NCBI GenBank assembly: GCA_019925095.2
Contig: CM034408.1
Coordinates: forward strand, 806,001 to 870,000
Length of the DNA stretch: 64,000 nucleotides
Direction of reading: 5' to 3'
DNA from: Dendrolimus kikuchii
Taxonomy: Eukaryota > Arthropoda > Insecta > Lepidoptera > Lasiocampidae
The position numbers and the translations under genes were made by a program. The notes beneath the pieces were generated by a model. It was not told where the DNA came from, did no database searches, and saw only the letters and a list, made by a program, of their open reading frames with translations. Of this stretch, positions 1 to 9,500 are shown one piece after another; position 1 is the first letter of the stretch, and each line of letters begins with the position of its first letter.

Positions 1-302
1 ATATTGTATGTCTTTGATTATTATTATTAAATTTTAATTGTATTGATTCATTGTTTGTGAAATTATGTTTATAAATCAATATTGTAATTTTAATTTTGCA
101 CGCCCAATTATGGGCTGAATGCATTGATAATGTAAGAACCGTAACATGTTTGTACATGCATTACGCAATAAATATATTCTATTCTAGCAATAAGGCCACC
201 CATTGTACTACCTTTTAGTAAGTAAGTTTTTTGTGTATTTTTTCTATGTAATGTTGGTGTACAATAAAGAATACCTATTAAAATATAACTATAGGCTAAA
301 TA

Positions 303-696
303 TCTGCGGAGTGACGCTCGCGGACCGCGTTCGTAATACCGAAGTAAGAAAGAGAGTTGGTCTGAAAGAGAGTGTCGGGGTGAAGGTAAGGAAAGGAATG
401 CTCCGGTGGTTCGGGCATGCGGAAAGAATGCATGATGAAAGAATGACTAAACAGATATACAATGCAAAATTGGACGGATGCAGAAGTCGTGGAAGGCCAC
501 GACACACCTTCCATGATCAAATTGATCGTGTACTAGCAGAGGGTGATGTCAGGAGCCTTAAGAACAGACAAGCGTGCATGACAAGAGTTATGAATGTCAA
601 AGAAGCAAGTGAGGTGTGTAAGAATGGGCCTAAATGGCTCTCTGTTGTTCGTGCCTACCCCGTAAGGGAACTGGCGTGAAGTTATGTATGTATGTA
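303..696 (+). mobile_element. RTE-A tail, 5'-truncated copy
   Basis: This is the C-terminal end of an RTE-type non-LTR retrotransposon polyprotein. The readable frame holds the motif pair LRWFGHAERM and RSRGRPRHTFHDQIDRV, a stop after PVRELA, and then a short (TATG)n tail that replaces poly(A). This layout is what I know of RTE-clade LINEs (the HmRTE type of Heliconius). The endonuclease and reverse transcriptase domains are missing, so the copy is dead on arrival. It differs from the family consensus by V to A in FGHVERM and by NGPKW for NKPKW. I see no clear target duplication. Confidence 0.85.
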
Positions 697-699
697 ACC

Positions 700-904
700 A
701 GATCTTAAAACCCAAAACATGTATAGGACCTTCCCTCTAAAATAACCCATTTAATAAATAACCGCCACCACCCGAAGGGTATGTATGGAAGCAGACAGGC
801 CATCCCTTAACCAAGTCAATCAGCTAAGTGCATAGTATTTTATAGGATTTGCTGTGAAGTATTGGCTTCGATTCCCGTTTAGTTATAATGTAAAAATAGT
901 TTGA
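700..904. other. AT-rich spacer, nothing recognised
   Basis: No frame, hairpin or family match is visible. The first 300 bases of the window are equally featureless and AT-rich. Confidence 0.4.
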
Positions 905-998
905 TTATTAAAACTACGTTTAAACGGTTTTAAGCGTCGCATTTTGATTTTTATTTCGACGTTTCGGCTACTTTTTAGAAACTGATAATTTGTTTAGT
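905..998 (-). mobile_element. Family D terminal fragment
   Basis: The piece begins AAACTACGTTTAAACGG and includes the inverse of the GAAACGTCGG motif that marks the 3' terminus of family D, a Penelope-like repeat described at 45163-46211. Only this terminus is present. It is diverged from the other copies. Confidence 0.55.
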
Positions 999-1102
999 GT
1001 TCGCCGTTTATAATGATTTCATTTTTATGAGGCGATGGCTAAGTTTGATATTATTAATTAAATCTATCTCAAGGTTATAAGTCTGAAGTGTAAAAGTGTG
1101 AA

Positions 1103-1333
1103 TCTCATACCAATATATAAAGCTGGAGAGTTTGTTTGTTTGTTTGAACGCGCTAATCTCAGGAACTACTGGTCCGATTTGAAAAATTCTTTCAGTGTTA
1201 GATAGCCCATTTATCGCGGAAGGCTATAGGCTATCTATCATCACGCTAAGACCAATAGGAGCGGAGCACCAATGAAGAATGTTTCTTGAAAACAAATTCC
1301 ACGCGGACAACGCCACGTCACGGGCACAGCTAG
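1103..1333 (+). mobile_element. Hel-C, complete short Helitron-like element
   Basis: The element starts TCTCATACCAATATATAAAGC after an A and ends GGGCACAGCTAG before a T, with no target duplication. 5'-TC, CTAG-3' and insertion between A and T are the Helitron hallmarks. There is no coding capacity at 231 bp, so it is non-autonomous. Body landmarks shared with the other Hel-C copies are 'cgcgctaatctcaggaacta' and 'cacgctaagaccaatagg'. Confidence 0.7.
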
Positions 1334-1353
1334 TAATCTAGAAGTCTGTGTAT

Positions 1354-1403
1354 GTCTTATCATATCACAGTCATTTTTATCGGAAACTACCACGGGGTCT
1401 ACA
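1354..1403. repeat. 50-bp spacer unit, copy 1 of 3
   Basis: A short unit (tcttatcatatcacag through a ctaccgggtctaca-like end) lies just left of the poly(T) of a SINE-B copy. The same unit recurs at 1951-2000 and 3404-3453, each time directly before a minus-strand SINE-B. Target sequence reused by chance is unlikely. A tandem duplication of spacer plus SINE explains it better. Confidence 0.65.
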
Positions 1404-1951
1404 TTTTTTACATTGCATGAGTTCAGCAGACAGGCAGACGGCCCACCTGATGGAAAGCGGTTAACCATCGCCTATTGACATTTGTAACACCGAAGGGGTA
1501 TATAAGTATAGATATAAGGCCCACACTGCACATGCACTTCCTCACAACACCAGCATGTAACAGATACACTCTACATTTGTATAAGTTTAGTATTAAAACT
1601 AGAATAAATTAATATAATAAGTTATTCGTAAGATACATACACCTCAACACAAAAATCAATAAATTAATGTCACACACAAAAACCAAAATAACTAATAAGC
1701 GTGTTAAATTAAAAAAAAAAACTAGAAATTAAGTTGTAAAAAAGGGTACGGAAGTCGAGTCCGTAGAGTTGTTAATAATAATAAAGAATAAATAAAAAAA
1801 AAAACACCAAAGGTGCTACAAATGCGCTGCTGCTCTCTTAAGGGAGACTGGAACCTGGTCACTAATGCCGGAACACAACTCAAGTTGTTATGGCGACATA
1901 CTTTAGATCAGGGGTGGTTGCCATCCAGTCGGGCAAATGCCCTACAACCTG
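1404..1951 (-). mobile_element. SINE-B, split by retroposon X
   Basis: SINE-B is a retroposon of about 230-310 bp that ends in CAATAAAA(A)n on its sense strand, here seen as poly(T) at 1404. The two halves are 1404-1496 and 1803-1951. Between them sits retroposon X, flanked by the direct repeat AACACC(G/A)AAGG taken from SINE-B itself. This copy is the short form, ending at the inverse of CAGGTTGTAGGGC. From memory the family resembles lepidopteran Metulj/CR1-tailed SINEs. Confidence 0.75.
1497..1802 (+). mobile_element. Retroposon X inserted in SINE-B
   Basis: A 306-bp AT-rich insert ends in a long A-rich tail (aataaataaaaaaaa...) and is bounded by 11-bp target duplications, 1486-1496 and 1803-1813, differing at one base. 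It has no long frame. A second copy lies at 15776-16337. The A tail and the TSD show movement by LINE machinery. I cannot tell whether it is a SINE or a truncated LINE 3' end. Confidence 0.7.
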
Positions 1952-2313
1952 TCTTATCATATCACAGTCATTTTTATCGGAAACTACTACCGGGTCCACA
2001 TTTTTTTAATTGCATGAGTCCAGCAGACAGGCAGAAGGCCCACCTGATGGAAAGCGGTTAACCATCGCCTATTGACATTTGTAACACCAAAGATGATACA
2101 AATGCGCTGCTGCTCTCTTAAGGGAGACTGGAACCTGGTGACTAATGCCGGAACACAACTCAAGGTTGTTATGGCGGCATACTCTAGACCAGAAGCGGTC
2201 GCCGTCCAGTCGGGCAAATGTCCTACCACCTGGCTGAGGGTTGTTTTGTCCCCTCTTACGACAGGCCGCCCGGCCGCAGGGAATTGTATTCTTTCTCCGT
2301 TCCTGCACGGATA
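1951..2313 (-). mobile_element. Spacer unit 2 plus long-form SINE-B
   Basis: The spacer at 1951-2000 is followed by a complete long-form SINE-B at 2001-2313. The long form reaches the 5' terminus TATCCGTGCAGGAACGGAG on the sense strand, about 75 bp beyond the short form. The block directly abuts the previous SINE-B, so two copies stand head to tail. Confidence 0.75.
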
Positions 2314-2396
2314 AAATTATAACGGATAAAGATATAATTGATATTATTAATTAAATCAATTATACATTTCTGGCAAATTCCTTTCATGATTTATAC

Positions 2397-2766
2397 GTGC
2401 AGGAACGGAGAAAGAATACAATTTCCTGCGTTGGGGCGGCCTGTTGTAAAAGGCGACAAACAACCCATAGCCAGGTGGTAGGGTATTTAGACGGCCCACC
2501 TGATGAAAAGTGGTTACTATCGTCTATTGACATTTGTAACACTGAATGTGCTACCATGTGCTGCCGTTTTTTAAAGGGAACCTGGAACTTGGTGACTGAT
2601 GCTGCAATGCATTTCAAGGTTGTTATGGCGGCATACTCTACACCACGGATTGCAGTCATTCAGTCGGGCAAATGCCCTACCACCTGGATATGGGATGTTT
2701 GTCGCCTCTTACAACAGGCCGCCCGGCCGCAAGAAATTGTATTCTTTCTCCGTTCCTGCACGGATA
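2397..2766. mobile_element. Fold-back SINE-B (palindromic fusion)
   Basis: The left 90 bases (2398-2488) are the 5' end of SINE-B in sense orientation, from GTGCAGGAACGGAG to CCAGGTGGTAGGG. The rest (2489-2766) is an antisense SINE-B lacking its poly(A) end and finishing with the inverse of the same 5' end. Outer arms of roughly 90 bp can therefore pair. The 131-codon open frame across it is a by-product. It could be a SINE inserted in reverse within another plus a deletion, or a template switch. Confidence 0.7.
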
Positions 2767-3171
2767 AAAAAACTATAGCTGCGAAACCCTAAAGCGACGT
2801 CAAAGCGAAATTCCTCGTCGCATCAGAAATACGATCACGGAACCGTTGTTAAGAGGCGGCACTAACCCCAAGTGCACTCCACTCTGCCCACTCCGGCCTC
2901 TAATAAAACTATACGTGGCCGACATTTCCTATTTTATTCTGAATTGGCTGTTTCACAGATTTACAGGAGAATTATGTTAATAGACGAGCTTTTGGCTAGA
3001 ATTTCGTTCTTCACCTTTTGTTCAGAAGTTTTCCTCAAATTATTACTTTTTAGTTTTCATTGGGCTTTGGCGTCTGATGAACTGAAGCTTATAATTATGT
3101 TTCATTTGGTCAAACGTTGACAGTAAGTGTTCAAAAATGGCTGCCCCTACTCTGCTATGCATTGCCGTCAC

Positions 3172-3404
3172 CTTTTTTTTTATTGCAGGAGTACAGCAGA
3201 CAGGCAGACGGCCCATTTGATAGAAAGCGGCTAACCATCGCCTATTGATATTTGCAATACCAAAGGTGCTACAAATGCGCTGCTGCTCTCTTAAGGGAGA
3301 CTGGAACCTGGTCACTAATTTCGGAACACAACTCAAGGTTGTTATGGCGACATACTTTAGACCAGGGGTGGTAGCCATCCAGTCGGGCAAATGCCCTACC
3401 AACT
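3172..3404 (-). mobile_element. SINE-B short form, tandem partner 1
   Basis: Poly(T) at 3172 leads into 'tattgcaggagtacagcaga'. The copy shares rare variants with the next one (aatttcggaac for aatgccggaac, tatttgcaatacc for catttgcaacacc). This shows that the two arose by local duplication rather than independent insertion. Confidence 0.8.
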
Positions 3405-3688
3405 GTCTTATCATATCACAGTAATTTTTATCGGAAACTACTACCGGGTCTACATTTTTTAAATTGCATGAGTCCAGCAGACCGGCAGACGGCCCACCTG
3501 ATGGAAAGCGGTTAACCATCGCCTATTGATATTTGCAATACCAAAGGTGCTACAAATGCGCTGCTGCTCTCTTAAGGGAGACTGGAACCTGGTCACTAAT
3601 TTCGGAACACAACTCAAGGTTGTTATGGCGACATACTTTAGACCAGGGGTGGTAGCCATCCAGTCGGGCAAATGCCCTACCACCTGAC
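3404..3688 (-). mobile_element. Spacer unit 3 plus SINE-B, tandem partner 2
   Basis: The 50-bp spacer (3404-3453) precedes a short-form SINE-B (3454-3688) that ends at the inverse of CAGGTGGTAGGGC. It is nearly identical to the copy at 3172-3404. Confidence 0.8.
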
Positions 3689-3831
3689 AATAGAAAGAGG
3701 GTAGACAACAAAATTGATGACTGAACAATTGGTAAGATATAAGAAACGGCCGATAATGATATGTGACTTTTCGAATTGCCACAAGAACTACCTCACTTAG
3801 CGTCAAAAAAATATCTAAAGTTTATTTAAGA

Positions 3832-3863
3832 CTTCTTCTACATAGTTACAACTATGTAGAAGA
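3832..3863. repeat. Perfect 15-bp hairpin
   Basis: TTCTTCTACATAGTT and its exact complement are separated by two bases. It lies just before Helitron-like debris at about 3915-3985, recognisable by 'atccatttagtagtttttgc'. Confidence 0.6.
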
Positions 3864-3999
3864 ACTAGATCATCACTTATTGTGTTATTCTGATGTAGAA
3901 ACCATAATCCTATAACATTTCATCAAAATCCATTTAGTAGTTTTTGCGTGAAAGAATAACAAGAATATTATCTAATAGAATTTATTAGACACATGCTTT

Positions 4000-4311
4000 T
4001 GTAAAAAAAGAACGCCATAATGATGGACCCGTCACCAAGCCAATCAATCATTTTAATGGAGAAAGTTGTCAATGCGTCAAATAATCAATTACCGCATTAT
4101 AATGCTACAACCGGTTACGGTTTGTTAATACAAGATTAAAGTGTACAGTGCAACCACGTTACTAATGCACGCTGTTTTAACTAGAGAATTTTAGCTACTT
4201 TTTGAGTTAAAGCTTGAATGAACTAGCAAGTTACTTGCCTTCATAGACTAAAAAATAGGAGGATGTTGGAATCAAAAATTAAAAATGAAAATAAATTTAA
4301 AATTAACAATA
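4000..4311. other. Unassigned AT-rich stretch
   Basis: No coding potential or family match was recognised here. Confidence 0.4.
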
Positions 4312-4530
4312 GCCATGGTAGCCTAGTGGTTAGGCAGTTTTCGGGCCTAATGAGCATATCGTTACAATTAGAACATGCTAACGGCGAAGGCAATCATCGT
4401 GATAAAACCTGCACATCAAGATAACTGATGTGTCTTACCCGCCAATTCGCCCTGGACAAGCATGACGTGTATACTGTCTATTCCCCTATAAATCAGACAT
4501 TTATGGCCTATTATTATTTATTTTTTGAAT
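4312..4530 (+). mobile_element. tRNA-derived SINE (SINE-1), diverged copy
   Basis: The head TGGTAGCCTAGTGGTTAGG fits a Pol III A box. The body holds 'cggcgaaggcaatcatcgtg' and 'gacatttatggcctattatt', the shared SINE-1 3' part. The B box is eroded. Other copies are at 11582-11873, 28343-28600 and 49607-49895. Confidence 0.6.
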
Positions 4531-4693
4531 TAAAAACTAAAAATCAAATTAGAGATTAAATTCTAGGGAGATCATGAGACTGTCGTCTTTCATCCGTAAT
4601 AAATATCATTTCTGTTAACTTATATTTCTAATTTAAATAAGTTTGTGCACTAGTATAATTTATAAATGATATTATTGGAATGTTATTTTTTTT

Positions 4694-5164
4694 GGTACCT
4701 ACGCTCACATATGGAAGAGAGAGCATGAAAGTAGAGTAAACGCGGTCGAAATGCGAGCACTGCGCAAAATCTGCGGAGTGACGCTCGCGGACCGCGTTCG
4801 TAATACCGAAGTAAGAAAGAGACTTGGTCTGAAAGAGAGTGTCAGGGTGAAGGTAAGGAAAGGAATGCTCCGGTGGTTCGGGCATGTGGAAATAATGCAT
4901 TATGAAAGAATGACTAAACAGATATACAATGTAAAAGTGGATGGATGCAGAAGTCGTGGAAGGCCACGACACACCTTCCATGATCAAATTGATCGTGTAC
5001 TAGCAGAAGGTGATGTCAGGAGCTTTAAGAACAGACGAGCGTGCATGACAAGAGTTATGAATGTCAAAGAAGCAAGTGAGGTGTGTAAGAATAAGCCTAA
5101 ATGGCGCTCTGATGTTCGTGCCTACCCCGCAAGGGAACTGGCGTGAAGTTATGTATGTATGTAT
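4694..5164 (+). mobile_element. RTE-A tail with target duplication
   Basis: The copy starts at GGTACCTACGCTCAC, lacks about 20 bases found in other copies (the stretch encoding SWVWK), and runs on to the PARELA stop and TATG tail. The direct repeats TGTTATTTTTTT, just before 4694 and again from about 5164, look like the TSD. The 131-codon frame is the C-terminal part of the RTE polyprotein. Confidence 0.85.
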
Positions 5165-5169
5165 GTTAT

Positions 5170-5880
5170 TTTTTTATTGTAGTAAAGGTATATTGTGTTG
5201 TAAAAAGTGTTACAATAAATTAGCATCAACAAATTAATAAGTAATGTATAACATACCAAATTGATCTTTGAAAAATAAACCTATTGACTACATAACTTAC
5301 TATAACTTTATCTTCGTCGTAGGAATTTGTAGACCTCTAATTTATTAAATTTACCTACATTCGAAATTTTATCTAAATCAATTCACGTACAAGATTGTGA
5401 AGATACTTCTTAACAAATCAACATACTGACTTATATTACTGACTTATATTATCGTCGTCGTCAGCCAATCGCAGCTTCCTTAAGTCGGCGCACTCATCCC
5501 TATCCTCTGACTACCTCATCCAGCGCCTACCGGCGGCCTTGCGCAAGTCGTCAGGTAGGCGCTGGATGATATTAGTGTCAGAATAATTAAATTGGTCGCA
5601 CTGTACATAAGTATTTGAAACCTTAAAAATGCCGACATGGCTTGAGGCCGTAATCACAAACCTTGTTCCGTTGTAATTTTGATTTATGTTCGTGATAAGA
5701 TGGTATGTTTTATCAAGTTAAATGAAGTTGCTCCAGCCTCCATACAAAAGATTTACACTATTATGATGTAATATGTTTAGTATTACGGTTATATTGACCT
5801 TGTGGAGGCTAAGTATGTGATTTATAAATAATTTAATATGAAACGTCTTTATAATTATGATCTACGCACCAAAACCTATC
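5170..5880. other. Unassigned stretch with one GC-rich hairpin
   Basis: Mostly AT-rich without recognised coding. At about 5517-5571, CATCCAGCGCCTACC is followed after about 25 bases by its complement, giving a 15-bp stem. This GC-rich patch (5480-5570) may be debris of a LINE coding region, but no frame supports that. Confidence 0.4.
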
Positions 5881-5881
5881 T

Positions 5882-6128
5882 GTGCGGGAACAGAGAAAGA
5901 ATACAATTTCCTGCGGCCGGGCGGCCTGTTGTAAGAGGCGACTTAACAACCCACAGCCAACTGGTAGGGCATTTGCCCGACTGGATGGCTACCGCCCCTG
6001 GTCTAAAGTATGTCGCCATAACAACCTTGAGTTGTGTTCCGGCATTAGTGACCAGGTTCCAGTCTCCCTTAAGAGAGCAGCAGCGCGTTTGTAGCACCTT
6101 TGGTGTTCCAAATGTCCATAGGCGATGG
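5882..6128 (+). mobile_element. SINE-B long form, interrupted (tail at 6455-6518)
   Basis: The copy runs in sense from GTGCGGGAACAGAG to GGCGATGG. It is then broken by an antisense SINE-B, and its remaining tail (accgctttccatcaagtggg to aataaaaaaaa) resumes at about 6455-6518. The start and tail therefore belong to one insertion. Confidence 0.75.
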
Positions 6129-6447
6129 TTTTATTTTATTTTATTGCAGGAGTTCAGCAGACAGGCAGACGGCCCACTTGATGGAAAGCGGTTACCATCG
6201 CCTATGGACATTTGCAACACCAAAGGTGCTACAAATACGCTGCTGCTCTCTTAAAGGAGACTGGAACCTGGTCACTAATGCCGGAACACAACACAAGGTT
6301 GTTATGGCGGCATACTCTTAGACCAGGGGTGGTCGCCATCCAGTCGAGCAAATACCCTACCACCTGGCTGTGGGTTGTTTAGTCGCCTCTTACGACAGGC
6401 CGCCAGACCGCAGGAAATTGTATTCTTTCTCCGTTCCTGCACGGATA
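6129..6447 (-). mobile_element. SINE-B nested antisense in SINE-B
   Basis: The complete long form has poly(T) at 6129-6144 and its 5' end TATCCGTGCAGGAACGG (inverse) at 6447. Together with the host copy at 5882-6128 it makes an inverted repeat with arms of about 245 bp and a gap of only some 30 bases. The transcript could fold into a long duplex. Confidence 0.75.
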
Positions 6448-6527
6448 ACGGAAACCGCTAACCGCTTTCCATCAAGTGGGCCGTCTACCTATCTGCTGAA
6501 CTCCTGCAATAAAAAAAACGAAAAAAT

Positions 6528-6740
6528 AAACTTGACGACCTCTGTGGTTGAGTGTATGTAGCCTTTGTGCGTTATTTATTATGGTCTGGGTGTCTGGGAT
6601 CAGCCCCTGAGTAGTCCGTTGTATATTACCCACAACACAAGCATAACACCGCCTACCCCGCAAGGGAACTGGCGTAAAGTTATGTATGTATGTATGTATG
6701 TACAAGCATAACACTCTTAGCTTGGGAATGTAAAATGTGT
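6528..6740 (+). mobile_element. tRNA-derived SINE-2, interrupted by RTE-A
   Basis: The head is degraded (cctctgtggttgagtg). The body 'tatggtctgggtgtctggga' and the end 'tgtgtgtttgcctgc' match the copy at 25948-26178. An RTE-A tail of about 50 bp interrupts it at 6650-6701. Confidence 0.7.
6650..6701 (+). mobile_element. RTE-A, extreme truncation (52 bp) with 13-bp TSD
   Basis: Only the last codons (CCTACCCCGCAAGGGAACTG, stop) and the TATG tail inserted. Perfect direct repeats ACAAGCATAACAC flank it at 6637-6649 and 6702-6714, inside SINE-2. It shows how short a target-primed product can be. Confidence 0.9.
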
Positions 6741-7168
6741 GTTTGCCTGCAAATGGAGCTGGAGCACCAGCTTACCAGACAGACCCTCTCGACTCCATTC
6801 AGCGTCGCGCCGTTCGTATAGTCGACGATCTCATACTAACAGGCGGTTTAGAATCGCTTAGCCTTCGGAGAGACTCTGCGTCCCTCTGCGTATTCTATCG
6901 CCTGTACAATGGAGAGTGTTACGAGGAACTGTTTGATCGGATGTTCGGGGTGTTCACCCCCATTTCCAGGAGCTCCCACGCTCAACTACGCAACGGTTCT
7001 TTAGAACGTTTATTCCGCGTAGAACAATGATCTGGAGGGAACTACCCGCCAAAGTTTTCCCTCTGCGCTTCTACATAGGGTCGTTTAAGAAGGGCGTTAT
7101 AAAATTTCTTAGAGGCCGACAACGTATTAGTAACGCCCCTGGTGTTGCAAACGTCCATAAGCGACGGA
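6733..7168 (+). pseudogene. CR1/Jockey-type LINE, C-terminal remnant
   Basis: The translated frame LDSIQRRAVRIVDD, ASLCVFYRLYNGECYEEL, then after a frameshift near 7010 WRELPAKVFPLRF and SFKKGVIKFLRGRQR, ending GVANVHKRR, is the well-known C-terminal domain that follows the reverse transcriptase in lepidopteran CR1/Jockey-lineage LINEs. Known relatives read RRAVRIV, LCVFYR.Y.GECSEELF, LWNELP, FKKR, GRQR. Reverse transcriptase and endonuclease are absent. The last 27 bases (ggtgttgcaaacgtccataa...) match the tail of SINE-B, which follows directly. Clade placement is from memory. Confidence 0.75.
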
Positions 7169-7170
7169 AC

Positions 7171-7479
7171 GTGCAGGAACGGAGAAAGAATACAATTTCC
7201 TGCGCCCGGGCGGCCTGTCGTAAGAGGCGACGAAACAACCCACAGCCAAGTGGTAGGGCATTTGCTCGACTGGATGGTTACCACCCCTGGTCTAAAGTAT
7301 GTCGCCATAACAGCCTTGAGTTGTGTTCCGGCATTAGTGACCAGGTTCCAGTTTCCCTTAAGAGAGCAGCAGCGCATTTGTAGCAACTTTTCTGTTGCAA
7401 ATGTTCATAGGCGATGGTAACCGCTTTCCATCAAGTGGGCCGTCTGCCTGTCTGCTGATCTCCTGCAATAAAAAAAAAA
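7171..7479 (+). mobile_element. SINE-B long form joined to LINE end
   Basis: The complete sense copy runs from GTGCAGGAACGGAG to CAATAAAAAAAAA. It starts within three bases of the LINE remnant's GVANVHKRR codons. Its own 3' part repeats the same motif (gttgcaaatgttcataggcg), so the junction holds the LINE-tail sequence twice. This is the clue that SINE-B borrowed the LINE's 3' end. Confidence 0.8.
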
Positions 7480-7789
7480 TACGCTATGGTTCTCATGAGT
7501 ACGGTGGTGGACATCTTGTAACATATGTCACAGTAATTATTCTTGGAAACTGTCGATTATATCTCTTATTTCTTTCAACTTGCCCAATTTTTTAGGGTCG
7601 CTATAATATGTCTTTTTATTGCATACTTTTCTATTCTGACATACATACGTCCGCTATCACACCACAAAATCATGTCATTTTTCACACAATCCGTCCATAT
7701 CTTATCTACCTCTCATTTTTATTTTATTTTTACTTATTTATTTAGGCGTATATGAATGAATGAATGAAAACTCTTCATTCTCCACCATA
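7480..7789. other. Unassigned AT-rich stretch
   Basis: Frames here (7543-7755) are low in complexity and match nothing I know. Confidence 0.35.
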
Positions 7790-7885
7790 ACTTAAACCGA
7801 AACAATTTAATATGAATACATTTCCATTAGTGGGCGGCCTTATCGCTTATAGCGATCTCATCCAGGCAACCCGGTGTCCAAGGAG
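7790..7885 (-). mobile_element. LINE 3'-UTR fragment (ggcggccttatcgct type)
   Basis: The motif 'gggcggccttatcgcttata' followed by 'gatctcatccaggcaacc' is the inverse of a 3' tail common in lepidopteran LINEs. A second copy lies at 54425-54560. There is no coding part. Confidence 0.45.
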
Positions 7886-8013
7886 ACGTTAAAAGAATAA
7901 TTAATTAATATCTGGTGGTTTAACTACATTAAGACCAATTCAATCGTAATTAAATATAATTAAAGAAAAAAATTATTTATCTTTATATTTCTTATTCAAT
8001 TTATGCTTCAAGT

Positions 8014-8466
8014 GTTTTGAAGTGAAACTTCTATATAGCCGGGGGGGTATTAGGATTTTTCTGTCACAAAAAAGCGTTACGGTCGCATGGAGCGGGTAGA
8101 AGGTATATCTCGTGGTGAGAGGCGGAATAATTTTAGAGTAGACTAGGGATGTTTCTTTTGGTTCCGGATTGAATTTGTTTTTTTTTCTTTGATAAAATAA
8201 ATTATGTTTAAATAAAAAATACATTCATTAAAATGTACCTAACGTAACCAAATCATAATTTGCAGTAAACCTGCGAAAAATCGAAATGTGTGCTGGGTCA
8301 CATAGTAGAAGTGAAACTTCAACGGACAAGTGGCAAAACGAATCGCAACAAAATTTTAACTTGAAGTTTTACAGGCAGATTGTTAATTTACTTGTCCAAT
8401 TTGAAAACTTGCTTCCACTTGTCCGTTGCGCTTCGTTTTTCCACTTGTCCGTTGAAGTTTCACTTT
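8014..8466. mobile_element. Element I, copy 1 (GAAGTGAAACTTC ends)
   Basis: It opens with GAAGTGAAACTTCTATATAG and holds 'tcataatttgcagtaaacct' and 'aaatgtgtgctgggtcacat'. The block agtgaaacttcaacggacaa at about 8314-8346 recurs inverted at 8427-8462, with over 30 paired bases. A second copy is at 12238-12780. Relative to it, about 210 bp are missing here between two CTGCGA repeats. Class is unknown, probably a non-autonomous DNA element. Confidence 0.55.
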
Positions 8467-8636
8467 TACTGTGTTTTTTATAAGTTTTATACAAACGTAT
8501 GTTACAGAATTACTTTTCGAAGAATTAAGGGAGTTGTATCAAACAGTGCATACTTAGTAAGATAAAGACTTAATAGAAGCAAGGGAAGAAGGAAAGAAGA
8601 AGGATATTGTTTTTAAAAATGGCTAATTCTGTATTA

Positions 8637-9133
8637 AGTGCTGGTACCTACGCTCACGTATGGAAGCGAGAGTTGGGTATGGAAGAGAGAGCATGAAAGT
8701 AGAGTAAACGCGGTCGAGATGCGAGCACTGCGCAAAATCTGCGGAGTGACGCTCGCGGACCGCGTTCGTAATACCGAAGTAAGAAAGAGAGTTGGTCTGA
8801 AAGAGAGTGTCGGGGTGAAGTTAAGGAAAGGAATGCTGCGGTGGTTCGGGCATGTGGAAAGAATGCATGATGAAAGAATGAATAAACAGATATACAATGC
8901 AAAAGTGGATGGATGCAGAAGTCGTGGAAGGCCACGACACACTTTCCATGATCAAATTGATCGTGTACTAGCAGAAGGTGATGTCAGGAGCCTTAAGAAC
9001 AGACGAGCGTGCATGACAAGAGTTATGAATGCCATAGAAGCAAGTGAGGTGTGTAAGAATAAGCCTAAATGGCGCTCTGTTGCTCGTGCCTTCCCCGCAA
9101 GGGAACTGGCGTGAAGTTATGTATGTATGTATG
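8637..9133 (+). mobile_element. RTE-A tail with 13-bp TSD
   Basis: About 490 bp of the RTE 3' end starts at GTGCTGGTACCTACG. The frame includes LTYGSESWVWKREHESRVNA, ALRKICGVTLADRVRN and LRWFGHVERMHDERM to the stop. TAATTCTGTATTA occurs at 8624-8636 and 9134-9146. It is one of the longer copies here. Confidence 0.9.
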
Positions 9134-9274
9134 TAATTCTGTATTAGTTACACTTATACATTGTACAACCGACACATTCTTATTATAGGGTTAAAAAGGA
9201 TGTGTTAATAATATAAACTCTTAAAACAAACCACGTGTACTTTCTAACGCTGTAATTCATCATTTGTATTTTTT

Positions 9275-9395
9275 TGTTTGTTACGCTTTCACGTCTTAAT
9301 TACTCAACCAAACATCGTGAACATTTGCATACACGTCCTTAGGGGTACAGAGAAAGACATAATAAAACTGCAACAGCTTGCATCCAGAAAAAATT
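9275..9395 (+). mobile_element. Helitron-like body fragment
   Basis: The text 'gttacgctttcacgtcttaa' followed by 'gaaagacataataaaactgc' resembles the interior that follows TCCTACTAATATTATAAATG in lepidopteran Helitrons. Both termini are lost. Confidence 0.35.
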
Positions 9396-9500
9396 TACAA
9401 TTACCGGGAAATAGAGAAATATAAAATAGTCAATTAGTAACTGTCAGTCTTGTTTTTAAATTGGGAAATTATTCAGACATCATACTGTGTTGATTCTATA

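Noticed and set aside
6737..7030. Functional gene encoding a 97-aa protein
   Set aside because: The sequence is the recognisable C-terminal part of a LINE polyprotein with a frameshift, not a separate gene.
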